DNA of 64,000 nt, from assembly GCF_015356825.1 (NCBI RefSeq), contig NZ_JAACYW010000013.1, forward strand, positions 19,516-83,515, read 5' to 3'. Shown piece by piece: positions 54,044-62,987 of this stretch (the stretch's first letter is position 1; every line of letters begins with the position of its first letter). The stretch is from Catenulispora rubra (GTDB lineage: Bacteria > Actinomycetota > Actinomycetes > Streptomycetales > Catenulisporaceae). Below the pieces are notes generated by a model, which was not told where the DNA came from, did no database searches, and saw nothing but the letters and a program-made list of their open reading frames with translations. The translations under genes were made by a program, and so were the position numbers.

Positions 54044-54514
54044 GTGATGGCCACCTCGCTCACGATCGCGGTGGCCCGACCCCGCCGCGTCGCCAGTGGC
54101 ATCGCGGCCAACCCAGCGATCCACGCGGACGTCATCCGCACCACCGGAGCCCGCGTAGTCGTCTTCCTCGGGCTGTCGCTGACCAGCTTCCGCCTGGATG
54201 CCCAACCGGTAGCCGAGACGAACCGACGGTTGAACACCATCGTCCGCGCCTGCGCCCAGACCGGGACCGAAGCCTTGGTCGGAGCACCGGTACAGGGCGA
54301 GTCCGGCCGCGAATACATCGCCATGCTCGCCATCGACGCCGACGGAATCGCCGTGGCCTACTGCAAAGTGAACCTGAGTCCAGGCACTTCACACTCGGTG
54401 CCAGGTCGGTATTGCGGCAGGTCGCGGGCGAGACCTGTGGGAGTCCGTCCAAGGGGGGTGCCAGGTTCCTGTCAGGGATCACCGCGGCCGAGTAGGCCGG
54501 CGTCGGCACCGTAG
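54044..54514 (+). pseudogene. Decayed carbon-nitrogen hydrolase (nitrilase superfamily)
   Basis: About 110 residues match the N terminus of a nitrilase-superfamily enzyme: LTIAVARPRRVASGIAANPA, TGARVVVFLGLSLTSFRLDA, GTEALVGAPVQGESGREYI and GIAVAYCKVNL. The catalytic Glu that should follow VVFP (PELSLTG) is Gly here, and the sequence drifts into nonsense before the catalytic Cys region. Enzyme activity can be excluded. Confidence 0.6.
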
Positions 54515-55006
54515 GAGGCGACCGGGGCGCCGGACCCGGTGACGTGCAGCACGACGATGTCGGCGTCGATGCAGGCAGGCGGGGATGCCTTCGACGATTC
54601 AGGCTTGAACTGCAGACCGCGGGGTTGCTCTTTCACCCCCGTGGACCTCACGGACCGCAACATGCCCCGAGCCGGTCACACTGGTGGCGACAGCACCAAG
54701 CAATCACAGCAGCTGCTGACTGCGACGAGCCTAACGCGGACAACCCGTAAGGCGGCTGGAGCACTAGAGTCCTCGTCAAGGATGAGACAAAGCTGAAGTG
54801 CCAATCATCGCCCTAGACTCCTTGCACCGAAATCCGGTCTAGCGACGTTGACAACGTCGATAAATCGCTCGAGTCGTGGACAGGATGTCGAATCCCGCCT
54901 TCTAGGTATTACCTGGATTCCGCGACGGTTCGCAGCGACCGATCGACAAAGGTCTCGATTCGATGAACGCAGACTGGCAAGCCGTCGGTTCCCGTACTGT
55001 CGCCCC
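54515..55006. other. Short intergenic stretch before the membrane protein gene
   Basis: No gene found. At 54994-54999 TACTGT lies 7 bp before the ATG at 55007, with a CTGGCA-like -35 about 20 bp upstream, fitting a promoter for leaderless transcription of the next gene. Confidence 0.35.
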
Positions 55007-55714
55007 ATGCGCTTGCTGCTGCGGTACCACACTGGCGATGCCCATTACCCCGATGGCGACGTCGCGCCTGATGACGTGCGCAAAATTCTAGGCAGCTTGG
55101 GCTGGATCCCGCGGCAGAGCACGTTCGCAGACGACAAGCTGGAAGAGATCATTGGCAAGATGCCTGACACGATCAAAGATGAGATCCGGGCAGGCACCCC
55201 TGTGCTGATCACGCCGCGCCCAGGACTGTGGGGCATCGTCTCCTCTGAAACCCAGAACCAGCTCTACATCAGGCTCATCGACCACGACATGGAGACCCTG
55301 CGCAGCGTGGCGGACAAGGTCGTTGCGGAGTTTCCAGAGGCGTTCGAACGCCAGACGGGCAGGGATCTCGGATTCGATCCCGAGGTCGCGATCCGGCGAT
55401 TCGACAGCGAGATCCGGATCGTGGTCGGAACCATCGAGGATGCACATACAACGGGTTTCCTCAATTACGCCCGCACCGAGCGTCCCCGCGAGCATTTTCT
55501 GGTACTCGCACTCGCATTGCTGACAAGTCTCTCCATAGCAGCTTCAGTGATCATATTTGCCGCGCACGACGAGACGACATGGACCTACTGGCGAGGCTAT
55601 CTTGACCGCGGGGGCACAACATTCCTCACCGCAGCGTTGACAACTATCGTAAACCTATACTTCGAATATCGAAATTGGCGCAACGACAACCGACGGGTCA
55701 GATGGAAACAGTAG
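55007..55714 (+). CDS. Two-helix membrane protein of unknown function
   Basis: A 235-aa protein. The first 160 residues look soluble and globular (RYHTGDAHYPDGDVAPDDV, KILGSLGWIPRQSTF, TPVLITPRPGLWGIVSSETQ, IRRFDSEIRIVVGTIED); two transmembrane helices follow (FLVLALALLTSLSIAASVII and FLTAALTTIVNLYFEY), and the end is basic (RNDNRRVRWKQ). No family recognised. The ATG at 55007 has no ribosome binding site, but a -10-like TACTGT sits 7 bp upstream. Its lower GC and isolation among decayed mobile genes suggest recent arrival. Confidence 0.68.
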   Translation: MRLLLRYHTGDAHYPDGDVAPDDVRKILGSLGWIPRQSTFADDKLEEIIGKMPDTIKDEIRAGTPVLITPRPGLWGIVSSETQNQLYIRLIDHDMETLRSVADKVVAEFPEAFERQTGRDLGFDPEVAIRRFDSEIRIVVGTIEDAHTTGFLNYARTERPREHFLVLALALLTSLSIAASVIIFAAHDETTWTYWRGYLDRGGTTFLTAALTTIVNLYFEYRNWRNDNRRVRWKQ

Positions 55715-56989
55715 ACTCGGCTATACATGACGAATCCGGGCCTTGACACTGGAACGCAATAATGCTCCTGAACCGTGATAGTCGGCGGTGCACGGCTCCT
55801 GATCGCTTCACCCGCACCATGGACAAAGTGTCGCGGCTTCTGGCCTCGACACGCCGGTTGCGACGCCGATGGGCGATGACAGCCGTGACCGAACTCGGTT
55901 TGGGCGGATCACGTATCGACTGACCCGATCGCCGCTCACCCGCCTGGGCGAGCACGACCTGGCTCTGCACGCCGCCTACCGTGCCCTCGACCCAGCCCAG
56001 AGGACAGCAGCGCCTCCATGGCTGTCGCGACCAGTGCCTGTCACGTCGCCGCCTGCCTACTCCAAGTGAGCCATCGCGATCAAGCCCGGCACTTCGCCAA
56101 AGCCGCGGCAGCGCACCTACCCCACCGTTGCCGCGCTGGTTCGGAAGGGCTGGCAATGGCCGACGCCGCCTCGAACGCACCGGCCAAGCCGCCACGACCA
56201 CAGGCGGTGACCTGGGCCACAGGGCCATGACGCCGCCCTGGTCCTCGCCCTGTCTCAGGCACACCGCGAGTGCCCAGAAGAACTCCGGTTCGATTGCACC
56301 ACAGGCACCCCCGTCGGCGAGAAACGGCACATCGACAAATCCGCCGACACCTTTAGCGGCCTTGACGCGTTGGCACCTCGGCAGAGGCCGTGCTCGAGCT
56401 GCTGGGCCGTCCAATGTGCCGGGAAGCTCTGTCGGACGTGCCGTTCGCCGAGAGCGAGTGTGGCGGGACGGTTCCGCAGACTCCGGTCATCCGCTCCGGC
56501 AGAACGTCCGCGACCCTTGCGTCTACCGGCACGGCCCCGGCGACGATCCGTGGTCTACAGGCGGCGGGCCCGCTGGTGGGAGGGTCCTGACTTCGAGACC
56601 CGACGCCGCTCCCGGCGTATTGACCAGGCCGATCATGCGATACCTAAAAGAATCAAGGCCCGCTATTCTGGCCCGATGGAGATTGCGAATGACGATGCTA
56701 CGATACTGCTATTGCTGACGGCGTTCCGTTCCTGCGGACCGCAAGGACGTCTTCCTGACGGTCTACGGTCGGTGGCGGCTCCTGACCCGCAGCGCGCAGG
56801 GTGTTGACCTGGCTCGCCGGAGCCCGAGGGCCACGGATTCACCATCGAGGTCGCGCCCATGGTGAGGAATGTGTTCGGATTTGTGTTCGCGATTGCCTAG
56901 GTGGTCGCCAATGGCACGCCAGCTCTCGAAGCCCTGGGAGTCAATGGCGACGAGCGGCGGAAGAAGCTCATTGAGAAAGCGCAGAAGCG
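55715..56989. other. Gap without clear genes
   Basis: Plus-strand fragments around 55920-56160 (RLTRSPLTRLGEHDLALHAA, then AVATSACHVAACLLQVSHRD and QARHFAKAAAAHL in a shifted frame) read like the helical repeats of an XRE/TPR regulator that has frameshifted. The evidence is too thin to delimit a gene. Nothing else is visible. Confidence 0.3.
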
Positions 56990-57879
56990 CCAGCTCCGCG
57001 AGGGTCATCTCCACCAAGGCGGCGGCATTCACCGGCACCAGCTGCTCACGCCGAGCCGCCGTTAGAGCCGAGCGCTGTGTGGCCCGGATCCGCTGCCGGG
57101 TCGACGCCCTGCACGGACGCCGATACCCCGGCATCGCCGCGAGCCGCTCCCGCGCCTGCCGCCACGCTGTCTTGTCGCCTCGGCACCAGGCCGCCTTCGC
57201 CACCGCCTGCACCTCACGCCGGGCGGCATTGTGGGCCGCCGCGGTCCGCGACTTCGCAGCGATCGCCTTGAACATGGCAGAGACCTGCGACGTGCGCAGC
57301 TTGTCCAATCGAACCTGGCCCAGATACGGGACCAGGTAGTTCCGCAGATGCGACTGGCTAAGACCGACGGGTACTCGCCGACAACGCCGACTTCCCGGCC
57401 AGCCAGTCCGTCAGCCGCTCCCCCACCGTCATGAAGCCGGTCAACGGCTGGCCGTGCGGATGGCCCGCGACACCTCCTCCGCGCTCGGCAACCGACCGGA
57501 GTCCGCCAGATCCTGACGGATCCGCTTGGCTTTCTGCACCCGCAGCGCCCCAGTCTCCTGCGACCCGGCGCCGAGCCGATCCGCCAGACGCAGCAGATCC
57601 CGCACCGCAGCAAGTGATTCCTCGGCCTCAGTCCGGCTGCCCAAGCCACCTCGAGCAACCACCTGACGCCCGATTTCGGAAACGGTGAATTCCAACTGGA
57701 AATGCCGGCTGCCATGATGGGAGCTCCACCCCCGAAGCGTTGCGCAACTTCGGACACGACCTACCGACACGCCGCATCTTCGACTTCCCGGAACGGTCCA
57801 ACACCACCTCACCACCGGCGTCCAGCACCGGCACCCGGCCACCGCACTTCTTGCACACCGAACCCGCGGACATCGCCAT
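56990..57879 (-). pseudogene. Frameshifted tyrosine integrase of actinomycete integrative-element type
   Basis: Pieces in three minus-strand frames follow the order of a pSAM2-like integrase: AMSAGSVCKKCGGRVPVLDA with RSGKSKMRRVGRSCPKLRN (from 57879); SRHFQLEF, then SRTEAEESLAAVRDLLRLAD and SGRLPSAEEVSRAIRT; then LDKLRTSQVSAMFKAIAAKS and RQRIRATQRSALTAARREQL with VNAAALVEM, the core-binding domain. The catalytic C-terminal domain with the R-H-R-Y residues is missing. At least two frameshifts plus truncation make it inactive. Confidence 0.65.
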
Positions 57880-57984
57880 CACCCGACCTGCCGCGGACCG
57901 CACGCCGGACGGCGAGCCGCGCGGCGACCAGCCGCGCTCCGACCATGCAGGACATCGCGGCCCCCTAGAGGCCCTGGCGCCGCG

Positions 57985-58137
57985 GACCGCCCTGCCAGCC
58001 CCAACAGCGCAACAGGTCTGCAGTCGGGACCCGCCACGTACCACCGATCCGCAACTCCCGGCACGGGAACTCGCCGACCGTGCGAGCCGGTACGCCCGGG
58101 TCCGGCCGATCCTCAACAAGTGCCCCGCCGCCGGCAC
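57985..58137 (-). pseudogene. Excisionase-type helix-turn-helix remnant
   Basis: RIGRTRAYRLAR in one frame and VGEFPCRELRIGGTWRVPTADLLR in the next together give the complete helix-turn-helix core of an excisionase/AlpA-like protein. It sits directly upstream of the integrase remnant, as in intact integrative elements. One frameshift breaks it. It ends just before the GH20 stop at 58156. Confidence 0.55.
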
Positions 58138-58155
58138 ATCCCTGGACGGCGAAGG

Positions 58156-59691
58156 TCACTTGCCGGTCTGCGGTTCGGCGCCGTCAAGTAGCCGGAATGC
58201 GACGCCCAAGGCTTCCAGTCGTTCAAGGTGCGGTAGAAGCCGCGTCTGGAATGCGTCGAAATCCGCAGCCCCGCCCGACCACGCCCGTTCGGCGAACGCG
58301 CAGAGTCGCGGGAAGAGCATGTAGTCCAGCTGATCCCGGTCGGAGACGTATTCGGTCCACAGTTGGCACTGGGCTCCGAGCACGCTGTCCCGTAAGTCTG
58401 CGCCCCATCGTCCGGCGCGCGGATCGAAGGAATAGGCGTCGGCCAGGGTGATGACGCCCTTCTGCGCCCGGGGCTCGCCGGATGGGGATTGGTAGAGGTC
58501 GAAGTAGACCCGGTCGCTGGGTGCCAGGACGACCGGGTGCCCGGCTTCTGCGGCACGAACTGCTATGCCCGCGCCGGTGTTCCACGCCATCACCACCGTC
58601 CCGGGGTCGGCCCCGGCCAACTCGTCCCAGCCGACCGGGATCCGTCCGCGTGCCTTGACGAACCGGGCCATCCGGCCCATGAACCAGCCGTGCAGGCGGC
58701 TGACGTCGGCGAGGCCGAGGGCGGCGGCGCGTGTCACGATCTGCGGATCCTGCGCCCAGCGATCGGTGGGGCACTCGTCGCCGCCGATGTGGATGTATGG
58801 CGAGGGGAATATCCGCATGAGCTCGGCCAGCACGTTCTCGAAGAACTCTGCGACGGTGTCGGTGGGGTTGAGCAGCAGGTCGTTGATCCCCCAGCGTGGC
58901 CAGACTTCGGGCACCGGCGCGGGGTCGATGCCGAGTTCGGGGTAGGCGGCGACGGCGGCTTGGACGTGGCCGGGCATGTCGATCTCGGGGACCACCAGGA
59001 TGCCCCGCTCGGCGGCGAAGGCGACGATCTCGGCGAGGTCGGCGTGGCTGTAGGCGCCCCGGTGTGCGGGGCCGGACGCGCGGCCTGGCGGGATCCCGGG
59101 TTCGCCCTCGTGGGCTGCACGCCGTACCGACCCGACCTCGATCAGTCGGGGGTAGGGGTCGATCGGGACCCGCCAGCCCTGGTCGTCGGTGAGGTGCAGG
59201 TGCAGGACGTTGAGCTGGTGGAACGCGATGAGGTCGAGCAGGCGGAGGATCTCGGCTTTGTCGAAGAAGTGCCGGGCGACGTCGAGCATGACTCCGCGCC
59301 AGGCCAGGTCCGGCTCGTCGGTGATATCGACGGCGTTCAGTTTCCAGTCGCGCGACCCGCTCGCGGGCCGCAGGGCCTCGGCCGGGAGCATGTGGCGCAG
59401 CGATTGGATCGCCCGCAGAAGGCCGTCGGGCCGGGGCGCGCGAAGCGTGACGCGGTCGGGGACCACGGTCAGCCGGTAGGCCTCGGGGTTCTCGGATCCG
59501 GTGGAGCCGAGTTCGAGGACGATGCTTCCGGCATCTCGGATCGGCGGTGCCGCGCCGAGCGCGGTCTGCAGATATGACGCGAGCAGCCTCGCGGCCGGCT
59601 GTGTCGCGGGATCGTCCGCGCCGATCGCGGTGTGGGTGCCGAGGAGGAAGTACCCCGAGTTCTCGGTGATCGATGTGACGAGCGGGAGCAT
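58156..59691 (-). CDS. GH20 beta-N-acetylhexosaminidase
   Basis: A 511-aa glycoside hydrolase that removes terminal N-acetylglucosamine or N-acetylgalactosamine, for example from chito-oligosaccharides. An N-terminal alpha/beta domain (about 1-125) precedes the catalytic barrel: DEPDLAWRGVMLDVARHFF, LNVLHLHLTDDQGWRVPID, EIDMPGHVQAAVAAYPELG and the catalytic Asp-Glu pair in YIHIGGDECPTDRW; LGAQCQLWTEYVSD closes the site. No signal peptide is seen, so it may act inside the cell on sugars imported by the adjacent ABC transporter. AAGGAA precedes the ATG. It is 88 bp downstream of the permease gene. Confidence 0.92.
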   Translation of the reverse strand: MLPLVTSITENSGYFLLGTHTAIGADDPATQPAARLLASYLQTALGAAPPIRDAGSIVLELGSTGSENPEAYRLTVVPDRVTLRAPRPDGLLRAIQSLRHMLPAEALRPASGSRDWKLNAVDITDEPDLAWRGVMLDVARHFFDKAEILRLLDLIAFHQLNVLHLHLTDDQGWRVPIDPYPRLIEVGSVRRAAHEGEPGIPPGRASGPAHRGAYSHADLAEIVAFAAERGILVVPEIDMPGHVQAAVAAYPELGIDPAPVPEVWPRWGINDLLLNPTDTVAEFFENVLAELMRIFPSPYIHIGGDECPTDRWAQDPQIVTRAAALGLADVSRLHGWFMGRMARFVKARGRIPVGWDELAGADPGTVVMAWNTGAGIAVRAAEAGHPVVLAPSDRVYFDLYQSPSGEPRAQKGVITLADAYSFDPRAGRWGADLRDSVLGAQCQLWTEYVSDRDQLDYMLFPRLCAFAERAWSGGAADFDAFQTRLLPHLERLEALGVAFRLLDGAEPQTGK

Positions 59692-59779
59692 GCTGTTTCC
59701 TTTTCACTGCGCCGCCGGAGGTCCCGGCCACGGCGCGCTTACGAGGCGGTGACGAACATGAAGATCGAGGCGGGGACGA

Positions 59780-60610
59780 TCACCCCTTGACCGCCCCGGC
59801 CGTCATGCCCTCGACCAGCCGCCGCTGGATCACCATGAAGAACACCACCACCGGCACGGCGAACAGCACCGAGCCGGCGATCAGCCCGCCGTAGTCGTTC
59901 CCCTGGGCCGTCGAGAACGAGGCCAGCCACACCGGGAGCGTGTACTTCGACTGGTCCTTCATCGTCACGTACGCGTAGATGTAGTCGTTCCACGCCGCGA
60001 TGAACGCGAAGACGCTGGTCGCGATCAACCCCGGCAAGGTCAGCGGCAGCAGGATCCTGCGCATCACCTGGCCGCGCGTCGCGCCGTCGACCATCGCCGC
60101 CTCCTCCAGCTCCACCGGGATCCCCTGCACGAAGCCGCGCAGGATCCAGATCGACAACGGCAGCACGCCCGCCACCTGCGTCACGGTCAACCCGATCAGG
60201 GTGTTGAGCAGGTTCAGGCTCTTGAGGCTGAGGAACATCGGGATCAGCATCGCCGGCCCCGGGATCATCTGCACGACGAGCATGCCGATCAGGAACCCGC
60301 GGCGTCCGGGGAAGGAGAACCTCGCCAAAGCCACCGCCGCCAGGAACGCCAACCCGATCGACAGCAGCACCACGCCGCCGGTCACGATCAAGCTGTTGTA
60401 CAGACCGCTGACGAAACCGGGCCGCTCGACCGCATCGACGAAACTCGCCAGCGTCAAGGGGAAAGGCAGGAACTTCGGTGTCTCGGTGGTCAGGTCTCCG
60501 GACGGCTTGAACGCCGAATTCACCATCCAGTAGACAGGGAACAACCAGACCAGACAGAAAACGGCGGCACCGGCGTTCAGGCCGACGCGGCCGACACGAA
60601 CGGCTTTCAC
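59780..60610 (-). CDS. Sugar ABC transporter permease, MalG type
   Basis: A 276-aa inner-membrane permease with six helices. The EAA loop, which docks the ATPase, reads ELEEAAMVDGATRGQVMRRI. The N-terminal helix (VFCLVWLFPVYWMVNSAFKP) is typical of the CUT1 class. GTG at 60610 gives a GTGA overlap with the upstream permease gene. It delivers sugars together with the MalF-type partner. Confidence 0.92.
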   Translation of the reverse strand: MKAVRVGRVGLNAGAAVFCLVWLFPVYWMVNSAFKPSGDLTTETPKFLPFPLTLASFVDAVERPGFVSGLYNSLIVTGGVVLLSIGLAFLAAVALARFSFPGRRGFLIGMLVVQMIPGPAMLIPMFLSLKSLNLLNTLIGLTVTQVAGVLPLSIWILRGFVQGIPVELEEAAMVDGATRGQVMRRILLPLTLPGLIATSVFAFIAAWNDYIYAYVTMKDQSKYTLPVWLASFSTAQGNDYGGLIAGSVLFAVPVVVFFMVIQRRLVEGMTAGAVKG

Positions 60611-61590
60611 AATCCCTCCCCGGCGCGCACCATGCGGCGCACGTAGTACCACATCAGCACCGTCAGCAACGCAGTGGACAGGACCGCGATCGCAGCGCCC
60701 TGACCGTAGGACTGGCTCGCGAACGCCTTGGTGAACGACCAGACGACCAGCGTGCTGGTCCCGCCGTGCGGCCCGCCGGCGGTCAGCAGCCAGATCTGGT
60801 TGAAGACGTTGAAGTCCCAGATCACCGACATCATCGCGACCAGCAGCAGCACGGGACGCAGGAACGGCACCGTCACGACCCGGAAGCGCCGCAAGTACCC
60901 CGCGCCGTCGAGCTCTGCCGCCTCGTAATACTCGGCCGGGACCTGTGAGACTCCGGCATACAGCGTCACCGCGACGAACGGCACCGACTGCCAGACCACC
61001 AGCAACCACACCATGAACAGCCCGGACACCGCACTCGCAGTCCAGTCATGCTGGCGCAGGTCGCCGAACAGGTGGGTCTGGGTGAGCAGCCAGTTCACGA
61101 CGCCGTACGTCGGCTGGAACAGCCAGGTCCACAACAAGGTCGCCGCGATGTTCGGCATGGCCCAGGCGGTGATGAGGCTGAAGACCATCAGGGAACGCAT
61201 CCGCCTGCCCAGCGACTTCATCATCAGCGCGCACGCCATGCCGATCACGAGTGTCGCCCCGGCCAGCGCGAGACAGAACAAGGCGGTGCGGACGAGCATG
61301 GGGACCAGGTCGGCGCTGTGGAAGACCGCCGTGTAGTTGGCGAAGCCGGCCCAGGGCGACACGCCGGTGAACAGCGATCGCAAGCCGTAGTCGTGGAACG
61401 AGATCAGAACGAGGCGGACCAGCGGATAGCCGACGACGACCACCAGCACGACAGCGGCCGGAGCCAGCAAGGTGTACGGGATCGCCCTCGGCTCGCGGCC
61501 GCGGCGGGCGCCGGAGACGCGTCGAGGGCCTTGGCCGGAGGCCGCCGCCCCGGTCGGGGCGGCGGTCGGCTTGAGCGTGGTGTGACTCAT
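60607..61590 (-). CDS. Sugar ABC transporter permease, MalF type
   Basis: A 327-aa permease with an N-terminal cytosolic extension (about 35 residues, basic) and six helices, first at IPYTLLAPAAVVLVVVVGYP. EAA loop: YYEAAELDGAGYLRRFRVVT. ATG at 61590 overlaps the binding-protein stop (ATGA). No ATPase gene is present in the group; in actinomycetes such CUT1 transporters usually share the MsiK ATPase. Confidence 0.92.
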   Translation of the reverse strand: MSHTTLKPTAAPTGAAASGQGPRRVSGARRGREPRAIPYTLLAPAAVVLVVVVGYPLVRLVLISFHDYGLRSLFTGVSPWAGFANYTAVFHSADLVPMLVRTALFCLALAGATLVIGMACALMMKSLGRRMRSLMVFSLITAWAMPNIAATLLWTWLFQPTYGVVNWLLTQTHLFGDLRQHDWTASAVSGLFMVWLLVVWQSVPFVAVTLYAGVSQVPAEYYEAAELDGAGYLRRFRVVTVPFLRPVLLLVAMMSVIWDFNVFNQIWLLTAGGPHGGTSTLVVWSFTKAFASQSYGQGAAIAVLSTALLTVLMWYYVRRMVRAGEGL

Positions 61591-62918
61591 GACGTCGCGT
61601 TCAGAGCCTGCGCGAGGTGCGCGTCGAAGCCCTTGGCCGCGTCCGCGACAGACTTGCGTCCGGTCGCGATGTCGGCGAAGAACTCCTTGATCGACTTGTC
61701 GCTCTCGATCGTCGCCCACCCCGGGGTGGCCGGGGTCGCGACGCTGTTCTTCGCCGCGGCGAAGAACGCCTGCGACGTGTCCTGCAGCGAGGAGACCGTC
61801 TGGTCGATCAACTGGGTGCTGACCGGTGTCCAGTGGTCGATGCCGACGATCGCGCTCGTCTGCACACCCGGATCCGTCGCCGCCTTCAGGTAGGCCAGCG
61901 CAAGGCCCTGGTTCCCGCTCTTGGCCGGGACCACCAGGTCGGAGCCGCCTATGAACACCGGTTGTGTCTTGCCGTCGGTGGAGCTGGGGAACGGGAAGGT
62001 GCCGATCTGGTCCTTCATAGCCGGGTTCGCCTTCAGGATCCCGTTCATGCTGGTGTTCAGCAGGGTGGCGGTTTTGCCCTGCGCGAACAGCGCGTTCATG
62101 TCCGGCTTGGTGTTGTCGGTGTTCAGCGACGCCTGCGAGGAGTACGTCGTGACGAAGTTCTTCCACGCCGTCAGGCCGGCCTGGGCCTGTGGCGACTCCA
62201 GAGCTCCGGACCAGGTGCTGCCGTTCTTGGTCGCGATCTGTCCGCCGGCGTCCCAGACGAACTGCAGCGCGCTGTACCACCACTGGCCGGGGAAGTAGAA
62301 CGCCGAGAACTCGGGGTCGGTGTTCTTCGCCTTGATCTTGTCCAGGTCGGCGGTGAGTCCGGCGAACGTCGTCGGCGCGGCGGTGATCCCGGCATCGGCC
62401 CAGATTTTCTTGTCGTAGATCACTGCGCGGTTGCCGGCGAACAACGGCGCGCCGTAGAGGTGGCCGTCCACGGTCGCCGGACCGACGAGGCCCGGCAGCC
62501 AGGTCTGACCGGCGGACATCTGGCTCTGGACGCCGGAGATGTCGGTCAGGGCTCCGTTGGCCGCGAACAGCGGGACGTCGGTGTTGCCGACCTCCACGAC
62601 GTCCGGCGGATTGCCCTGTGCCAGTGCCGTGGCGATCTTCGTGTTGATCCCGTCCCACTCCTGGACCTGGATGTTCACCTTCGCACCGGTGTCGGCGGTG
62701 AACTTGTCGCCGATGGCCTTCTGGACCGCGTCGGACAGGTCGCCGTCCATGTACCAGACGGTGATCGTCTTGCCGGCCCCCGACCCCGACCCGGCGATCT
62801 TCGAGGTCGAAGCCGCCGCGCCACCGGACGCGCCGCTGCTGTGGGACGAGCCGCAAGCGGTCGCGCTGAGGGCCAGGGCCGAGGCCACTGCGAGCGCGGC
62901 CGAAGTACGAGTACGCAT
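61587..62918 (-). CDS. Lipoprotein sugar-binding protein of the ABC transporter
   Basis: A 443-aa extracellular solute-binding protein (family 1). The signal peptide ends in a lipobox, LSATAC, with Cys22 as the lipid anchor, followed by a Ser/Gly linker. The mature protein has ITVWYMDGDLSDAVQKAIGD, NPPDVVEVGNTDVPLFAANG and PVFIGGSDLVVPAKSG. With the GH20 enzyme downstream, N-acetylglucosamine-containing oligosaccharides are plausible ligands, as for the DasA/NgcE type, but the ligand is not read directly. Confidence 0.92.
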   Translation of the reverse strand: MRTRTSAALAVASALALSATACGSSHSSGASGGAAASTSKIAGSGSGAGKTITVWYMDGDLSDAVQKAIGDKFTADTGAKVNIQVQEWDGINTKIATALAQGNPPDVVEVGNTDVPLFAANGALTDISGVQSQMSAGQTWLPGLVGPATVDGHLYGAPLFAGNRAVIYDKKIWADAGITAAPTTFAGLTADLDKIKAKNTDPEFSAFYFPGQWWYSALQFVWDAGGQIATKNGSTWSGALESPQAQAGLTAWKNFVTTYSSQASLNTDNTKPDMNALFAQGKTATLLNTSMNGILKANPAMKDQIGTFPFPSSTDGKTQPVFIGGSDLVVPAKSGNQGLALAYLKAATDPGVQTSAIVGIDHWTPVSTQLIDQTVSSLQDTSQAFFAAAKNSVATPATPGWATIESDKSIKEFFADIATGRKSVADAAKGFDAHLAQALNATS

Positions 62919-62987
62919 GTCTGCTCCGTTTAGTGGTGATCCGCGAAAACGCGGTGAAGTAGTGATGACGGTGCTGAGGTGATGCCT

